Source of the DNA: a virus
Length of the DNA: 36,959 bases
Virus record (IMG/VR): IMGVR_UViG_3300045973_001487
Coordinates: 1-36,959 of that record
Direction: 5' to 3' (one strand)
Under the pieces are notes generated by a model. It had not been told where the DNA came from. It worked only from the letters and a program-made list of their open reading frames with translations, and did no database searches. Position numbers and translations under genes: made by a program. This document shows positions 28,330 through 36,959 of this stretch, piece by piece; position 1 is the first letter of the stretch, and every line of letters begins with the position of its first letter.

Positions 28330-28386
28330 GCGGCGGGCAGGGGTCATGAGCCTCAAATCGCGCCGGCCTGACGCGATGCCCGCCGC
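28330..28386 (+). repeat. 10-bp inverted repeat between tube and chaperone genes
   Basis: GCGGCGGGCA (28330-28339) and TGCCCGCCGC (28377-28386) are perfect arms with 37 bases between them. It may reduce downstream transcription after the abundant tube message. Confidence 0.7.
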
Positions 28387-28418
28387 TCCCCATCAGGCCA
28401 CCCTCAAGGATTCAGGCC

Positions 28419-28733
28419 ATGTTCAAACTCCAACCCAACCCCACCTTCAAGACGCTGGTGCACATCCCGATTCCCGGCGAAAAAGCCGAAGCCGTCCTGT
28501 TCACATTCAAGCACCGCAGCCGCACGCAGCTCGACGACATGCTCAAGAAGATGAGCGAAGGGGAAATCGACTTCGACAGCGCCGTCAAGGAGATCGTCGT
28601 CGAATGGACCTACCCAGGCGTCGATTTCTCGTCCGAAGCATTGGAGCAATGTCTCGACATGTTCCCCGGCAGCGGCCTGGCGATCTTCGGTGCATTCCGA
28701 GAATCCCTGCTGGAAGCCCGCAGAAAAAACTAA
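28419..28733 (+). CDS. Tail assembly chaperone
   Basis: A 104-residue protein: KLQPNPTFKTLVHIPIPGEK, AVLFTFKHRSRTQLDDMLKK, VVEWTYPGVDFSSEALEQCL. It matches phage tail chaperones (TAC families) that coat the tape measure during tube assembly. AAGGA precedes the ATG. Its stop overlaps the next start (TAATG), which takes the place of the -1 frameshift used in lambda G-GT. Confidence 0.85.
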   Translation: MFKLQPNPTFKTLVHIPIPGEKAEAVLFTFKHRSRTQLDDMLKKMSEGEIDFDSAVKEIVVEWTYPGVDFSSEALEQCLDMFPGSGLAIFGAFRESLLEARRKN

Positions 28734-29071
28734 TGGAAGCCGCCCGCCGCATGGTGGGTGGCGAAGAAAACGATGCGGGCCTGCTCAGTGCCATGGGCAT
28801 CCCGCAGGACAAGTGGGACCAGATGCGCGGTGAATCAATCCTGCCGATCTGGCCCGAAAACTGGGCAGCAGTAGAAGTATTCAGCGCCATGCAAACCCAA
28901 TGGCGCGTCGGGATGAACGGTCCCACCGGGCTGGATTACACGGCGCTGCCGCCGGTCATGGATCTGCTGGCAGTGCAAGAGAAAGACGAGCGCGCCGAAT
29001 GCTTCGCCGGAATGCGCGTGATGGAACGCGAAGCGCTGGAAGTTTTTGGACGAAACCGTGGCCGACAATAA
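28733..29071 (+). CDS. DUF1799-type tail assembly protein
   Basis: A 112-residue protein: EAARRMVGGEENDAGLLSAM and ILPIWPENWAAVEVFSAMQT followed by QWRVGMNGPTGLDY, the typical DUF1799 block. In lambda-like phages this small gene lies between the chaperone and tape measure and is a partner of the chaperone. The reading frame overlaps both neighbours. Confidence 0.85.
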   Translation: MEAARRMVGGEENDAGLLSAMGIPQDKWDQMRGESILPIWPENWAAVEVFSAMQTQWRVGMNGPTGLDYTALPPVMDLLAVQEKDERAECFAGMRVMEREALEVFGRNRGRQ

Positions 29072-32000
29072 AACCCAGATTACCCTGACCGCCGTCGATC
29101 AGACCGGCGCTGCGCTGAAATCGGCGCAGGCTGGGCTGTCAAATCTGGGGACCGAAGCCACCAAGGTCACCGGCATCCTGTCAGGGTTCGCTGCACTGGC
29201 CGGCGCGACAGCCTTCGCTGGCCTGATCAAGGGCGCTATCGACTCGGCCGAAAGCCTGCACGACCTCGCCCAGCAATCCGGCGCCAGCGTCGAAGCCCTA
29301 TCCGGCATGAAGAGTATCGCCAAGCTGGCCGGCGCCGACATGGAGCAAGTCGCAGCTGGCCTCGGCAAGCTGTCCAAAAACATGGTTGAAGCCGCCCAGG
29401 GCAGCGGCAAGGCCGGCGAAGTGCTGCAAGCGCTCGGCGTCTCGGTCAAGAACAGCTCAGGCAACCTGAAAACCTCCGATCAGGTCATGGTCGAATTCGC
29501 CAAGAGCCTGCAAGGCATCGGCAACGCCAGCGAGCGCGCCGCCGCTGCTCAGCTTGTGCTCGGCAAGTCAGGCGCCCAGTTGCTGCCATTTCTTAATGAC
29601 CTCGCCGTCGCTGGCGACCTGCAAGTTAAGGTCACTGCCGCACAGGCTGCCGCTGCCGACAACCTGAATGACAACATCACCCGCCTTTCGCTGGTGCAGA
29701 AAGCCTGGGTCAATACTGTCGCCATGGAAGTGGTGCCGGTAGCGGACACTTTCGTTCAAGCACTGCTCGACATGGCAAAGGAAACGAACCAGACCAAAAA
29801 AGCGGCGGAAGACTTATCGAGCGATGGCTCTATCCAGCAATGGGCTATTGATTCCGCCAAGGCGGTCGGTTTTTTGGTCGACGAAATGCAGCTTGTCGGA
29901 AAGATCGCCATCGAGATCGCCACGCCATTCGAGCGCCTGGCTCGCAATGTCAAGACTCTAGGGGCGATGGGGTCGATCATGACCAGCGGCGAATCGTTGG
30001 CCGTTCGCCAGCAAGCCTATCTCGACCTTGAAAATCAGAACAAGGAATTTTACGCCAGTCTTGATAAGCGTCTTGCGAATAACAGAGCAGATTCCCCACT
30101 ATTTTCTGAGGTGCTGGATGCAAGGCTATCTGGCGTTAAACAAAAGCTAGAAGCATTCAAGGTTCAGGCTGCTGAAGTTGAAAAAATTTATAAGCAAGCA
30201 GGGTTTTCTGCTGAGGTTGCAGATAAAGCAATAAAGTCACTTTACAAAGGGATGATGAATGATGGTGACAGCTCCCCATCGGTCAACAATAAAAGACTAA
30301 CTGATCTTTTAAGAGATCAAGGGGATACGGCAGCCAAGGCTGCCCACGCCATCGAAACCCTGCACAACGCCCAAATGGCGCTGGCCACCAAGCAGGCCGC
30401 CGCCGAACTCGACGCCATTGCCAAAGCGCAGGAAGACTATTCCAAGGCGGTTAATTCCGCTCTCGAACCACTGGAAAAGCAGGCGCAGGCGCTGGAACGC
30501 GAAGTGGAAACCTATGGCCAGACAGAATCTGCTATCCAGTCAACACTTGTCGCCCGCCTCGAAGAAGCCCGCGCCATCGCCCAGGCTAATGGCGCATGGG
30601 ATGAACACCTGAATTATCTTGATCGTGAAATCGATGCCCGCAAGCGTATCGCCGGTGCGGCAGGACAGAAGGAATACCTGGACACCAACAAGCGCGCGGC
30701 CGAAGCAGCCAGCCGCGAATGGGAAAAGGTCGGTGACGACATCAACCGGGCTTTGACCGACGCGCTGATGCGCGGCTTCGAAGACGGCAAGTCCTTCGGC
30801 CAGAATTTTGTCGACTCGCTCAAGGCATCACTGAAGACGCTCGTGCTTCGGGTTGTGGTCAATATGGCGACTGAGGCCGGCGGCGGGCTGATTACCTCCG
30901 GGCTGAATTCACTGCTCGGAACTTCCGGCGCCAACGGAGGTTCCGGGGTCAATTATCTCGGTCTGGCCAACAACGCACAAAGTCTTTACACCGCCTACGG
31001 AGCCGCTTCGCAGCTTTTCACTGGTGCATCTGTCGGTGCTTCGTCGGCCTCGCTGGTCTATGCCAACGGTGTCGGTATGGTCGGTGGCGACTCGATTGGT
31101 GCACTTTATGCAGCTAATGGTGGCTGGTCCGGCGTATCAACCGGCGCGGCGGGTGGCAGCACGGCAGCGGGCGGGTCAGCCGCTGGCGGATCATCTGGCG
31201 CGGCTGCAGGCGTCTCCTCCATCGCCTGGATCGCCGCTATCGTCGCCGGCATGTGGATGTCGAGCGAAGCCTGGAAAGCCGGCATCCGCTGGGAAAACTA
31301 TGCTGCCCAGAAAGACGTCGCCATGTGGGATGCTGAAGTCAACATTCGCCGCGCCCACGACGAGCCAGCCCGCGCCATCTTCGGCGACGGCTTCGTCGAC
31401 TCACAGTTTTACGCGATCATGGGCGGTGGATCGCTTTCTGCCCAGATCCACTACGGCATTCAGAACGCCCTTTTCGGCAGCAAGCGCGTCACCGGAACGC
31501 AGACCACCGGTACGTTTTCCGAAGCGGACCAGGGCTTCTCCGGACTCTACGGCGTCAATATGAAGAAATCCGGCGGCCTGTTCAGCAGCAGCCGGGAATG
31601 GACCAACTGGCATGGCCTGCCAGCGCAAGTCGATACGATCATGGACACCCTTTATCGCGGCGTCCGAAACTCTTTCATCATGCTTGGCGAAACCTTCGAC
31701 GACACGTCATTGGCCGCCAAGCTGGCTGACTTTACGATGCAGTTCAACGTCGCGTCGACCGACATGGCCACCATCGCCAATGCCGCATCGACCAATTTAT
31801 CCATCGCCATTGGCAACATCCTGACGCCATCCGTCTCGGCGTTGATGAAATCCGGTGAAACATGGACGGGTGCATTCGAACGCATCCTGGCCGAAACCAA
31901 TTCGGTCAACCGCGTCATGGAGCTTATGGGCAAGTCGATGTTGCAGGCCTTCGGCCAGAACAACCTCGACGGCATCCTCAAAGCCTCCGACAACCTGGTC

Positions 32001-33347
32001 ACGCTGTTCGGCTCCATCGACAACTTCAACAGCGCGTTTTCCGCCTACTTCGCCAACTTCTACACCGGGCAGGAGCAGGCGGCGCAAGGCTGGCGCGATG
32101 TTGGCAAGGTATTCGCCGGTATGAATCGCACCATGCCGACCACCCGGCAAGGATTCCGCGATCTGGTCGACTCGCTCGACCTGAACACCGACGCCGGACG
32201 CAACGCCCTCCAGACCCTGATGAGCGTGCAGGGCGCCTTCGCTGCGCTGACCCCGACGTTGGAAGACGCCGCTTCCGCAGCCGGCGCCTTCGCCCAGGCT
32301 AGCCAGGATATGCAGGCAACGCAGATCGGAGCCTTCTACGCCGCCCAGCGCAAGGCGCAGCAGTCGGCCATCAGCGCCCAGATGAACGAGGCCAGCGTCG
32401 CTGCGGCCGGCGCCAGTTCGCTGATCGAATCCTTCAAGAATATCAGCAGCAGCCTCGGCAGCTATCGCGACAGCCTACGCGCCGGCAGCGACACAGCTGC
32501 CTCGCCATTCGCCCGCTATGACGCCGCGCGCGCCCAATACCAGATCACCGCCGCATCGGCGCGCCTGGGCAATGTCGACGCCGCCGGCAACCTGCAGGGA
32601 ATGGCCGATGCCTTCCTCCAAGCCTCGCGTGACGTCGGCACATCCGGCCAGTACGCCGCCGATGTCGCCGGCGTCATCGCCACCATAGATGCCGTGGTTA
32701 GCGTGGCAGACCGACAGATCCCCATCGCCGAAGCGCAGCTCACCGTCGCCAATCAGCAACTGACGACGCTGCAGGCCATCCTCGATCAGCTCTCCGGCAA
32801 CCAGGCGCCAGCCGTCGTCGCCAACTACCAGCAAGCCGCCACCGACTGGGTGCAGTTCTTCGCCGGAACGTCCATCGGCGCCTCGGTGCAGACCGCTGCC
32901 GGCACCATGCAGCGCATCAGCCAGTCCATGGGCCTGCTCATCGACCCGAGCGGCAACGGCTACACCTTCAACCAGAACGATAACCCCTACACGCTAGCCG
33001 GCATTTCAGACTCCTACCGCCAATACATGCTAGCCAAATACGGCGCCTGGAATGGCGCCTCGTTTGCCAGCGGCGGATTGCACAGTGGCGGCCTTCGTCT
33101 GGTCGGTGAAAACGGCCCCGAGCTGGAATTCACCGGTCCCAGCCGCATCATCAACGCTACCGACACCGCCAGCCTTCTCGGTGGTGGTGGTATGGCTGAT
33201 GTCATGGCCGCCCTGCTGCGCGAAATTGCCGAGCTGCGCGCTGAAGTCCGATCCGGGCAGGCTGCTCTCATTCAAAACACCGGCAAAACTGCCCGGACCC
33301 TCGACAAGTTCGACATCGACGGTCTGCCCGAGGTCCGCGCCGCATGA
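29058..33347 (+). CDS. Tail tape measure protein
   Basis: From GTG 29058 (VADNKTQITLTAVDQTGAAL) the protein has 1,429 residues; the frame also has a TTG at 29046. The N-terminal region (SAESLHDLAQQSGASVEALS) is a typical tape-measure start. The centre has long helices (DAIAKAQEDYSKAVNSALEP) and a Gly/Ser/Ala-rich hydrophobic stretch (GVSSIAWIAAIVAGMWMSSE). The C-terminus FASGGLHSGGLRLVGENGPE is the usual hallmark. It sets tail length and helps DNA pass the membrane. Bases of about 30050-30320 are AT-rich relative to the rest, suggesting a recombined insert. Confidence 0.93.
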   Translation: MADNKTQITLTAVDQTGAALKSAQAGLSNLGTEATKVTGILSGFAALAGATAFAGLIKGAIDSAESLHDLAQQSGASVEALSGMKSIAKLAGADMEQVAAGLGKLSKNMVEAAQGSGKAGEVLQALGVSVKNSSGNLKTSDQVMVEFAKSLQGIGNASERAAAAQLVLGKSGAQLLPFLNDLAVAGDLQVKVTAAQAAAADNLNDNITRLSLVQKAWVNTVAMEVVPVADTFVQALLDMAKETNQTKKAAEDLSSDGSIQQWAIDSAKAVGFLVDEMQLVGKIAIEIATPFERLARNVKTLGAMGSIMTSGESLAVRQQAYLDLENQNKEFYASLDKRLANNRADSPLFSEVLDARLSGVKQKLEAFKVQAAEVEKIYKQAGFSAEVADKAIKSLYKGMMNDGDSSPSVNNKRLTDLLRDQGDTAAKAAHAIETLHNAQMALATKQAAAELDAIAKAQEDYSKAVNSALEPLEKQAQALEREVETYGQTESAIQSTLVARLEEARAIAQANGAWDEHLNYLDREIDARKRIAGAAGQKEYLDTNKRAAEAASREWEKVGDDINRALTDALMRGFEDGKSFGQNFVDSLKASLKTLVLRVVVNMATEAGGGLITSGLNSLLGTSGANGGSGVNYLGLANNAQSLYTAYGAASQLFTGASVGASSASLVYANGVGMVGGDSIGALYAANGGWSGVSTGAAGGSTAAGGSAAGGSSGAAAGVSSIAWIAAIVAGMWMSSEAWKAGIRWENYAAQKDVAMWDAEVNIRRAHDEPARAIFGDGFVDSQFYAIMGGGSLSAQIHYGIQNALFGSKRVTGTQTTGTFSEADQGFSGLYGVNMKKSGGLFSSSREWTNWHGLPAQVDTIMDTLYRGVRNSFIMLGETFDDTSLAAKLADFTMQFNVASTDMATIANAASTNLSIAIGNILTPSVSALMKSGETWTGAFERILAETNSVNRVMELMGKSMLQAFGQNNLDGILKASDNLVTLFGSIDNFNSAFSAYFANFYTGQEQAAQGWRDVGKVFAGMNRTMPTTRQGFRDLVDSLDLNTDAGRNALQTLMSVQGAFAALTPTLEDAASAAGAFAQASQDMQATQIGAFYAAQRKAQQSAISAQMNEASVAAAGASSLIESFKNISSSLGSYRDSLRAGSDTAASPFARYDAARAQYQITAASARLGNVDAAGNLQGMADAFLQASRDVGTSGQYAADVAGVIATIDAVVSVADRQIPIAEAQLTVANQQLTTLQAILDQLSGNQAPAVVANYQQAATDWVQFFAGTSIGASVQTAAGTMQRISQSMGLLIDPSGNGYTFNQNDNPYTLAGISDSYRQYMLAKYGAWNGASFASGGLHSGGLRLVGENGPELEFTGPSRIINATDTASLLGGGGMADVMAALLREIAELRAEVRSGQAALIQNTGKTARTLDKFDIDGLPEVRAA

Positions 33348-34222
33348 AACTGATCACGCCCACCCAGATTACTGATGCCCAACTGGTGTCGAGTTCCGTC
33401 CCGGAAACAGATTTCGGCGTATGGGATGTCACGACCACCTACGGCGCCGGAAATACCGTCATCAAGGGCCACCGCATATGGGAATCCGTCCAGGCCGGAA
33501 ACATCGGCCGCGATCCGCAAACAACCGTCGCCGGCTGGTGGTTGGACAAGGGCCCAACCAACCGCTGGGCGATGTTTGACGGCGTGGTCGGAACTTCCAC
33601 CACCGCAGCCACGAGCATGACCGTCACGCTGCGTCCAGGGCGCATCGATTCGCTGGTATTGATGGAAGTCGATGCCGCCGAAGTCATCATCACCCAGCGC
33701 GTCGGCGCCACCATCATCACCCAGCGCACGCTGTCGCTGATCGAAGGTGTGACCGACTGGTTCGATTATTTCTTCAGCCCGATTGTCAGCCGTGATTTCG
33801 TCGTCATCACCGATCTGCCGGTCTACGGGGAATCGACCGTCGAAATAACCCTGAGCAAAAACGCCGGCACGATCGGCTGCGGCATCTGCATTGTTGGACT
33901 CAAGGCCGATCTGGGCCTAACCCGCATTAGCCCGAGCATCGGCATCAACGACTATTCACGCAAGACCACCGACGATTTCGGCAAAGCTACGCTGGTGCGC
34001 CGGGGCTACTCCAAGCGCGGATCGTTCCGCCTAGTTGTCGATAACCGCGAAGTCGACCGCGTGTTTTCCACGCTAGCCGATGCCCGCGCCATCCCATCAG
34101 TCTGGGTTGGTGATGACCAGCTTTCTGCTCTGCTGCTCTATGGCTTCTTCCGCGACTTTGAACTCGACATCGCCTATGCGACCGTCTCCTACTGCACCCT
34201 TAACATTGAAGGGATGATCTGA
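33344..34222 (+). CDS. Distal tail protein, possibly carbohydrate-binding
   Basis: A 292-residue protein: MKLITPTQITDAQLVSSSVP, WDVTTTYGAGNTVIKGHRIW (a small beta module like the carbohydrate-binding motif Y-x-x-G-x-x-V), SLNAG-type beta domain, and a C-terminal block IGINDYSRKTTDDFGKATLV and RRGYSKRGSFRLVVDNREVD. It lies directly after the tape measure (ATGA overlap) and before the fibre-like gene, so it is probably a baseplate or host-contact protein. The exact role is unknown. Confidence 0.7.
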   Translation: MKLITPTQITDAQLVSSSVPETDFGVWDVTTTYGAGNTVIKGHRIWESVQAGNIGRDPQTTVAGWWLDKGPTNRWAMFDGVVGTSTTAATSMTVTLRPGRIDSLVLMEVDAAEVIITQRVGATIITQRTLSLIEGVTDWFDYFFSPIVSRDFVVITDLPVYGESTVEITLSKNAGTIGCGICIVGLKADLGLTRISPSIGINDYSRKTTDDFGKATLVRRGYSKRGSFRLVVDNREVDRVFSTLADARAIPSVWVGDDQLSALLLYGFFRDFELDIAYATVSYCTLNIEGMI

Positions 34223-35022
34223 TGGCCATCACCGCACTACCCACCCCACCCAGTCGGCAGGACCCCGATAATTTTTCGGCTCGCGGCGACGCTTTCATGG
34301 CCGCCTTGCCGACATTTGCTACAGAGGCTAACACCTTGGCCGCAGATGTTGAGTCGGCGGCAGCCACTGCAGCTGCCGATGCAGTGGCTGCCGCTAGTTC
34401 TGGCGTGCTCGCAGTAGCCGTACAGGTCACTGGAGACCAGACCGTTGGTGGCGTGAAAACTTTTTCCAGCCCGCCAGTTATGCCTGGAAACGCGACTTCT
34501 GCACTTCAAGCTGTACCGAAACAACAGGCAGAATCTATCGCGGCATCCGTTGCAGCGTCCTATTTTCCGGTAGGAACGCGCCTTCCATTTGCCCAGGCTT
34601 CAGCGCCAACAGGATGGACACAGGATACAACGGATGCGGCTACTAACCGAATGCTTCGTGTTGTGAATACCGCTGGGGGCAGTATAGGTGGTTCGCATAG
34701 TCCTATTCTCAACAACGTGGTCCCCGCGCACACGCACAGCATCACTACCGGGGCGATGAGTGCCAACGCTTCCCACTCTCACACGGTAAATGACCCTACT
34801 CACTCGCATAGTTTCACAGCTGTGCTTGATGTTGCAGGTACTCGATACCCTGGTGGTGGCGTGGGTAACAGCCAGGCCGGAACTACTTCCGCTGCCTCGA
34901 CCGGGATTAGCCTAAACGCCTCAAACATTGATCACACACACTGGGGCACGACCGATAACGGCTCATCCAGCACGAACTGGGCGCCGCGCTACATCGACCT
35001 GATCATCTGCTCGAAAAACTGA
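34222..35022 (+). CDS. Tail fibre/collar-type protein with HxH motifs
   Basis: A 266-residue protein. The N-terminal half is Ala-rich and helical (ADVESAAATAAADAVAAASS). VGTRLPFAQASAPTGWTQDT is a tail-collar-like start, followed by a Gly/Ser/Thr-rich part with repeated HxH: PAHTHS, ASHSHT, PTHSHS, DHTHW. Such motifs in T4 gp37-like tips bind iron along a trimer axis. The end WAPRYIDLIICSKN is common in phage fibres. It is probably the receptor-facing fibre; the receptor is unknown. Confidence 0.8.
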   Translation: MAITALPTPPSRQDPDNFSARGDAFMAALPTFATEANTLAADVESAAATAAADAVAAASSGVLAVAVQVTGDQTVGGVKTFSSPPVMPGNATSALQAVPKQQAESIAASVAASYFPVGTRLPFAQASAPTGWTQDTTDAATNRMLRVVNTAGGSIGGSHSPILNNVVPAHTHSITTGAMSANASHSHTVNDPTHSHSFTAVLDVAGTRYPGGGVGNSQAGTTSAASTGISLNASNIDHTHWGTTDNGSSSTNWAPRYIDLIICSKN

Positions 35023-35023
35023 T

Positions 35024-35311
35024 ATGAAACTCGATATCGTCCTGTCGTGCCCACTTGGGCACAAGTGTGAAGAGATCAAGGATAACGCTATCCATCGCTG
35101 TGTCTGGTTCACAAAGCTGGCCGGCAAGAACCCTACCACTGGCGAGACCGTCGACGAGCAATGCTGCGCGATGACATGGTTGCCAGTTCTTCTGATCGAG
35201 AACTCTATGCAGCAACGCAGCACGTCTGCCGCTGTCGAGTCATTCCGCAACGAGATGGTTAATGCTCAATCGGAAAGCATTGAAATACTAAATGGAAGAC
35301 TGCTGAAATGA
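35024..35311 (+). CDS. Small tail-region protein, unknown
   Basis: A 95-residue protein (MKLDIVLSCPLGHKCEEIKD, EQCCAMTWLPVLLIENS) with five Cys and a conserved-looking helix (STSAAVESFRNEMVNAQ). Similar small proteins follow fibre genes in many betaproteobacterial prophages, but their role is not known. Its stop overlaps the next start (ATGA). Confidence 0.7.
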   Translation: MKLDIVLSCPLGHKCEEIKDNAIHRCVWFTKLAGKNPTTGETVDEQCCAMTWLPVLLIENSMQQRSTSAAVESFRNEMVNAQSESIEILNGRLLK

Positions 35312-35730
35312 CCCAATATCTGATCCGATTCCCGCTTTGGCTGCTTGTCATTCTTGCTAGATATCCGCTGGCATTCATTGCAGTGGCATGGCGGGATGGG
35401 CTGCAGCTTTCCCCTTTGTTCTGGTGGCTCGATACCATTGACAACGACCTGACCGGCGACGCCGGGTGGAAATCAGAGCATCTATCCGGGTCAAACCCTG
35501 AAAGCTACTGGAACATGGTCCGCTGGCTATGGCGCAACGGTGGAAACGCATTCAACTATTGCGTCATCGGTGTGCCTCACCAGTTCCGCCCTGAGTGGGC
35601 TTTCTGGTCATCCAAGCAGATACCGCTATTTGCTGGCCGGTTTCTCGATCTCCGCTTCGGATGGTCTGATTATCACCTTCTAGGCCGATGTAAGTACGTT
35701 TTCACAGTCCGAGTAAAGACTAAGCCATGA
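35308..35730 (+). CDS. Small membrane-associated phage protein, unknown
   Basis: A 140-residue protein with an N-terminal hydrophobic helix (YLIRFPLWLLVILARYPLAF, 4-23) and a Trp-rich remainder (WLDTIDNDLTGD, WRNGGNAFNYCVIG, GWSDYHLLGRCKYVF). The Trp and Asn/Gly pattern matches a family of late phage proteins without known function. It is in the late operon and overlaps the next gene by ATGA. Confidence 0.65.
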   Translation: MTQYLIRFPLWLLVILARYPLAFIAVAWRDGLQLSPLFWWLDTIDNDLTGDAGWKSEHLSGSNPESYWNMVRWLWRNGGNAFNYCVIGVPHQFRPEWAFWSSKQIPLFAGRFLDLRFGWSDYHLLGRCKYVFTVRVKTKP

Positions 35731-35951
35731 CTGACGCCCAACTTTTGAATATCGCACTTTCTATTGTTGCCACGTTCTTTGCACTGCTCGTTGCTTTGCT
35801 CGGCTGGCTCGGCAATAAGTTCTACACAAAATTAGATGAGATCAGCAAGAACCTTGTCGAGATGGCTGGCGAACTGCACGAACGCATCAACGGGCTAGAT
35901 CGCCGGGTGACTCGGGTTGAGACGCAATTTGAGGATAGTCGTCATGGCTGA
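35727..35951 (+). CDS. Holin/spanin-like small membrane protein
   Basis: A 74-residue protein with one membrane helix (IALSIVATFFALLVALLGWL, 9-28) followed by a coiled-coil-like segment (LDEISKNLVEMAGELHERIN). This resembles phage proteins encoded next to lysins. It overlaps the endolysin start by 8 bases. It may be a holin accessory or inner-membrane spanin; the sequence does not separate these. Confidence 0.6.
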   Translation: MTDAQLLNIALSIVATFFALLVALLGWLGNKFYTKLDEISKNLVEMAGELHERINGLDRRVTRVETQFEDSRHG

Positions 35952-36444
35952 CTTCCAGGTTGCAATGATGATGCTCGACAAGGCTGAAGGCGTCTTGTCG
36001 AACCACCCGAACGATAAGGGCGGCCTGACCTATCGCGGCATCGCTCGTAAGTTTCACCCGACGTGGCCAGGATGGGCGCTCGTTGATCGCGATGAGCCAG
36101 TGCCGGATAGCCTGGTAACCAGCTTCTACCAAAATATGTTCTGGACCCCGATCAGGGGCGAGAAGATCACCAACCAGCGTGTCGCCTACGCGCTGCTCTC
36201 ATATGCGGTAAATGCCGGCGTGGAGTCGGCCGTGGAGATGGCGCAGCGGGTGATCTGCGTGGGCATTGATGGCAAAGTAGGTCCAGTAACGACGTTCGCG
36301 CTGAACTCGACAGACCCAGATTTGTTCCTCTCCCGGTTCGCCCTGGCACGGATTGAACACCGGGTTGAGGTATGCAAGAAAGACCCCAGCCAGAAAATAT
36401 TCCTAATTGGCTGGCTGTCACGAGACCTTCTGGAGGCGAAATGA
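35944..36444 (+). CDS. Endolysin, GH108-type glycoside hydrolase
   Basis: From the ATG at 35944 the protein has 166 residues. The N-terminal block DKAEGVLSNHPNDKGGLTYR plus GI is the signature of GH108 lysozyme-like domains, with the catalytic Glu at about 15 in AEG. AYALLSYAVNAGVESAVEMA and VGIDGKVGPVTTFAL form the C-terminal PG-binding-3-like half. It would hydrolyse cell-wall glycan at lysis. No signal peptide is present, so a holin must release it; the overlapping neighbours provide candidates. Confidence 0.88.
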   Translation: MADFQVAMMMLDKAEGVLSNHPNDKGGLTYRGIARKFHPTWPGWALVDRDEPVPDSLVTSFYQNMFWTPIRGEKITNQRVAYALLSYAVNAGVESAVEMAQRVICVGIDGKVGPVTTFALNSTDPDLFLSRFALARIEHRVEVCKKDPSQKIFLIGWLSRDLLEAK

Positions 36445-36959
36445 ACTGGCTCGATACTCTTAAAACACTGGCTCCGACTGTCGCGTCAGCACTTGGTGGT
36501 CCTTTGGCCGGCGTTGCTGTCACTGCTATCGGTGAATTGCTCGGCATGTCTGAACCAACGCAGGACAAAATCAAGGCAGCTATCGAGAATGGGCAGCTTA
36601 CAGGCGAACAGGTTGCCGGAATTCGCCAGCTCGAGCTGAAGCTGACGGCTGAGGAAAAAGAGCGCGGGTTTCGCTATGTCGAACTTGAATTCAAGGATCG
36701 AGATAGTGCCCGCAAATTCAATACCGAAGGTGGTATCCAGGGGAAGCTGTTTGCCTTGTCCTTGATGCTGCTGGCCCTAACGCTTGGCGTCGAGGCTACC
36801 GTTCTGTTCAACGGCATCCCGAAATCGGTACAGGACATCGTTGCTGGCCGCGTGCTTGGCCTGATGGATTCAGTTGCTCTGATGGTGCTTGCGTACTACT
36901 ACGGGACATCGAGCGGTTCTGCCCGGAAAACTGAAATACTGAACGGGGTCGCAAAATGA
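36441..36959 (+). CDS. Holin-like phage membrane protein
   Basis: From the ATG at 36441 (ATGA overlap with the endolysin stop) the protein has 172 residues, ending at the last base. It starts with an amphipathic segment (LAPTVASALGGPLAGVAVTA), then a charged helix (LELKLTAEEKERGFRYVELE), then two hydrophobic helices (LFALSLMLLALTLGVEATVL and LMDSVALMVLAYYYG). This layout is common in phage holin-like proteins next to endolysins. The stop codon is complete at the window edge. Confidence 0.8.
   Translation: MNWLDTLKTLAPTVASALGGPLAGVAVTAIGELLGMSEPTQDKIKAAIENGQLTGEQVAGIRQLELKLTAEEKERGFRYVELEFKDRDSARKFNTEGGIQGKLFALSLMLLALTLGVEATVLFNGIPKSVQDIVAGRVLGLMDSVALMVLAYYYGTSSGSARKTEILNGVAK

Overview
The window is the left host junction and most of a temperate, lambda-like siphophage prophage in a GC-rich Gram-negative bacterium. 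The host is probably a betaproteobacterium of the Rhodocyclales type (Dechloromonas or Azonexus-like). That placement is an inference from the PhoH/bcp gene order and protein style and was not tested.

Region 1 (1-2249, host, minus strand): the N-terminal part of an exported transglutaminase-like protein, a terminator, a PIN-PhoH ATPase, and only the 3' end of the peroxiredoxin gene bcp. The bcp fragment stops where phage DNA begins, so bcp appears to be the integration site. The right junction is outside the window.

Region 2 (2254-10497, leftward phage operon): an HNH-like protein with an integrase-type N-terminus, a tyrosine integrase, an excisionase-like HTH protein, small accessory genes (ASCH, GNAT, unknowns), and a complete diversity-generating retroelement (DGR). 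The DGR has a reverse transcriptase with IGNLSSQ and YVDD motifs, a 100-bp template repeat (TR), avd, and three target genes whose C-termini carry variable repeats (VR1-VR3). All 34 TR/VR differences fall at template adenines (T on the given strand). Four further small genes lie between the second and third targets. The operon starts at a strong sigma70-type promoter overlapped by an 11-bp-arm inverted repeat, so diversification is probably under phage control.

Region 3 (10541-13009, immunity): an exported moron protein downstream of a CI/LexA-type repressor, divergent promoters and operators, a Cro/YdaS-like protein, tandem terminators and a CII-like regulator.

Region 4 (13010-15996, replication): a TOPRIM primase-helicase, followed by a candidate replication origin with six exact copies of TGTTCAGGGT, partly arranged as a 24-bp perfect inverted repeat around an AT-rich stretch.

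Region 5 (15996-28322, packaging and head): small late genes, Nu1-like and GpA-like terminase subunits, a Mor-like HTH protein, a connector-type protein whose start codon seems to be lost (AAG), portal, fused protease/major capsid with an internal start, small head proteins, a chimeric SGNH hydrolase, then a cassette with an RHH-like protein and a C5-cytosine methyltransferase. A second conserved phage protein family is encoded in another frame inside the methyltransferase gene. A 34-bp direct repeat sits before the connector gene and again just after this cassette.

Region 6 (26992-36959, tail and lysis): joining and tail-terminator proteins, tail tube, assembly chaperones, a tape measure of about 1,430 residues, distal tail proteins including one with HxH motifs, then GH108-type endolysin and holin-like membrane proteins. 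Late genes overlap by ATGA/TAATG junctions almost throughout.
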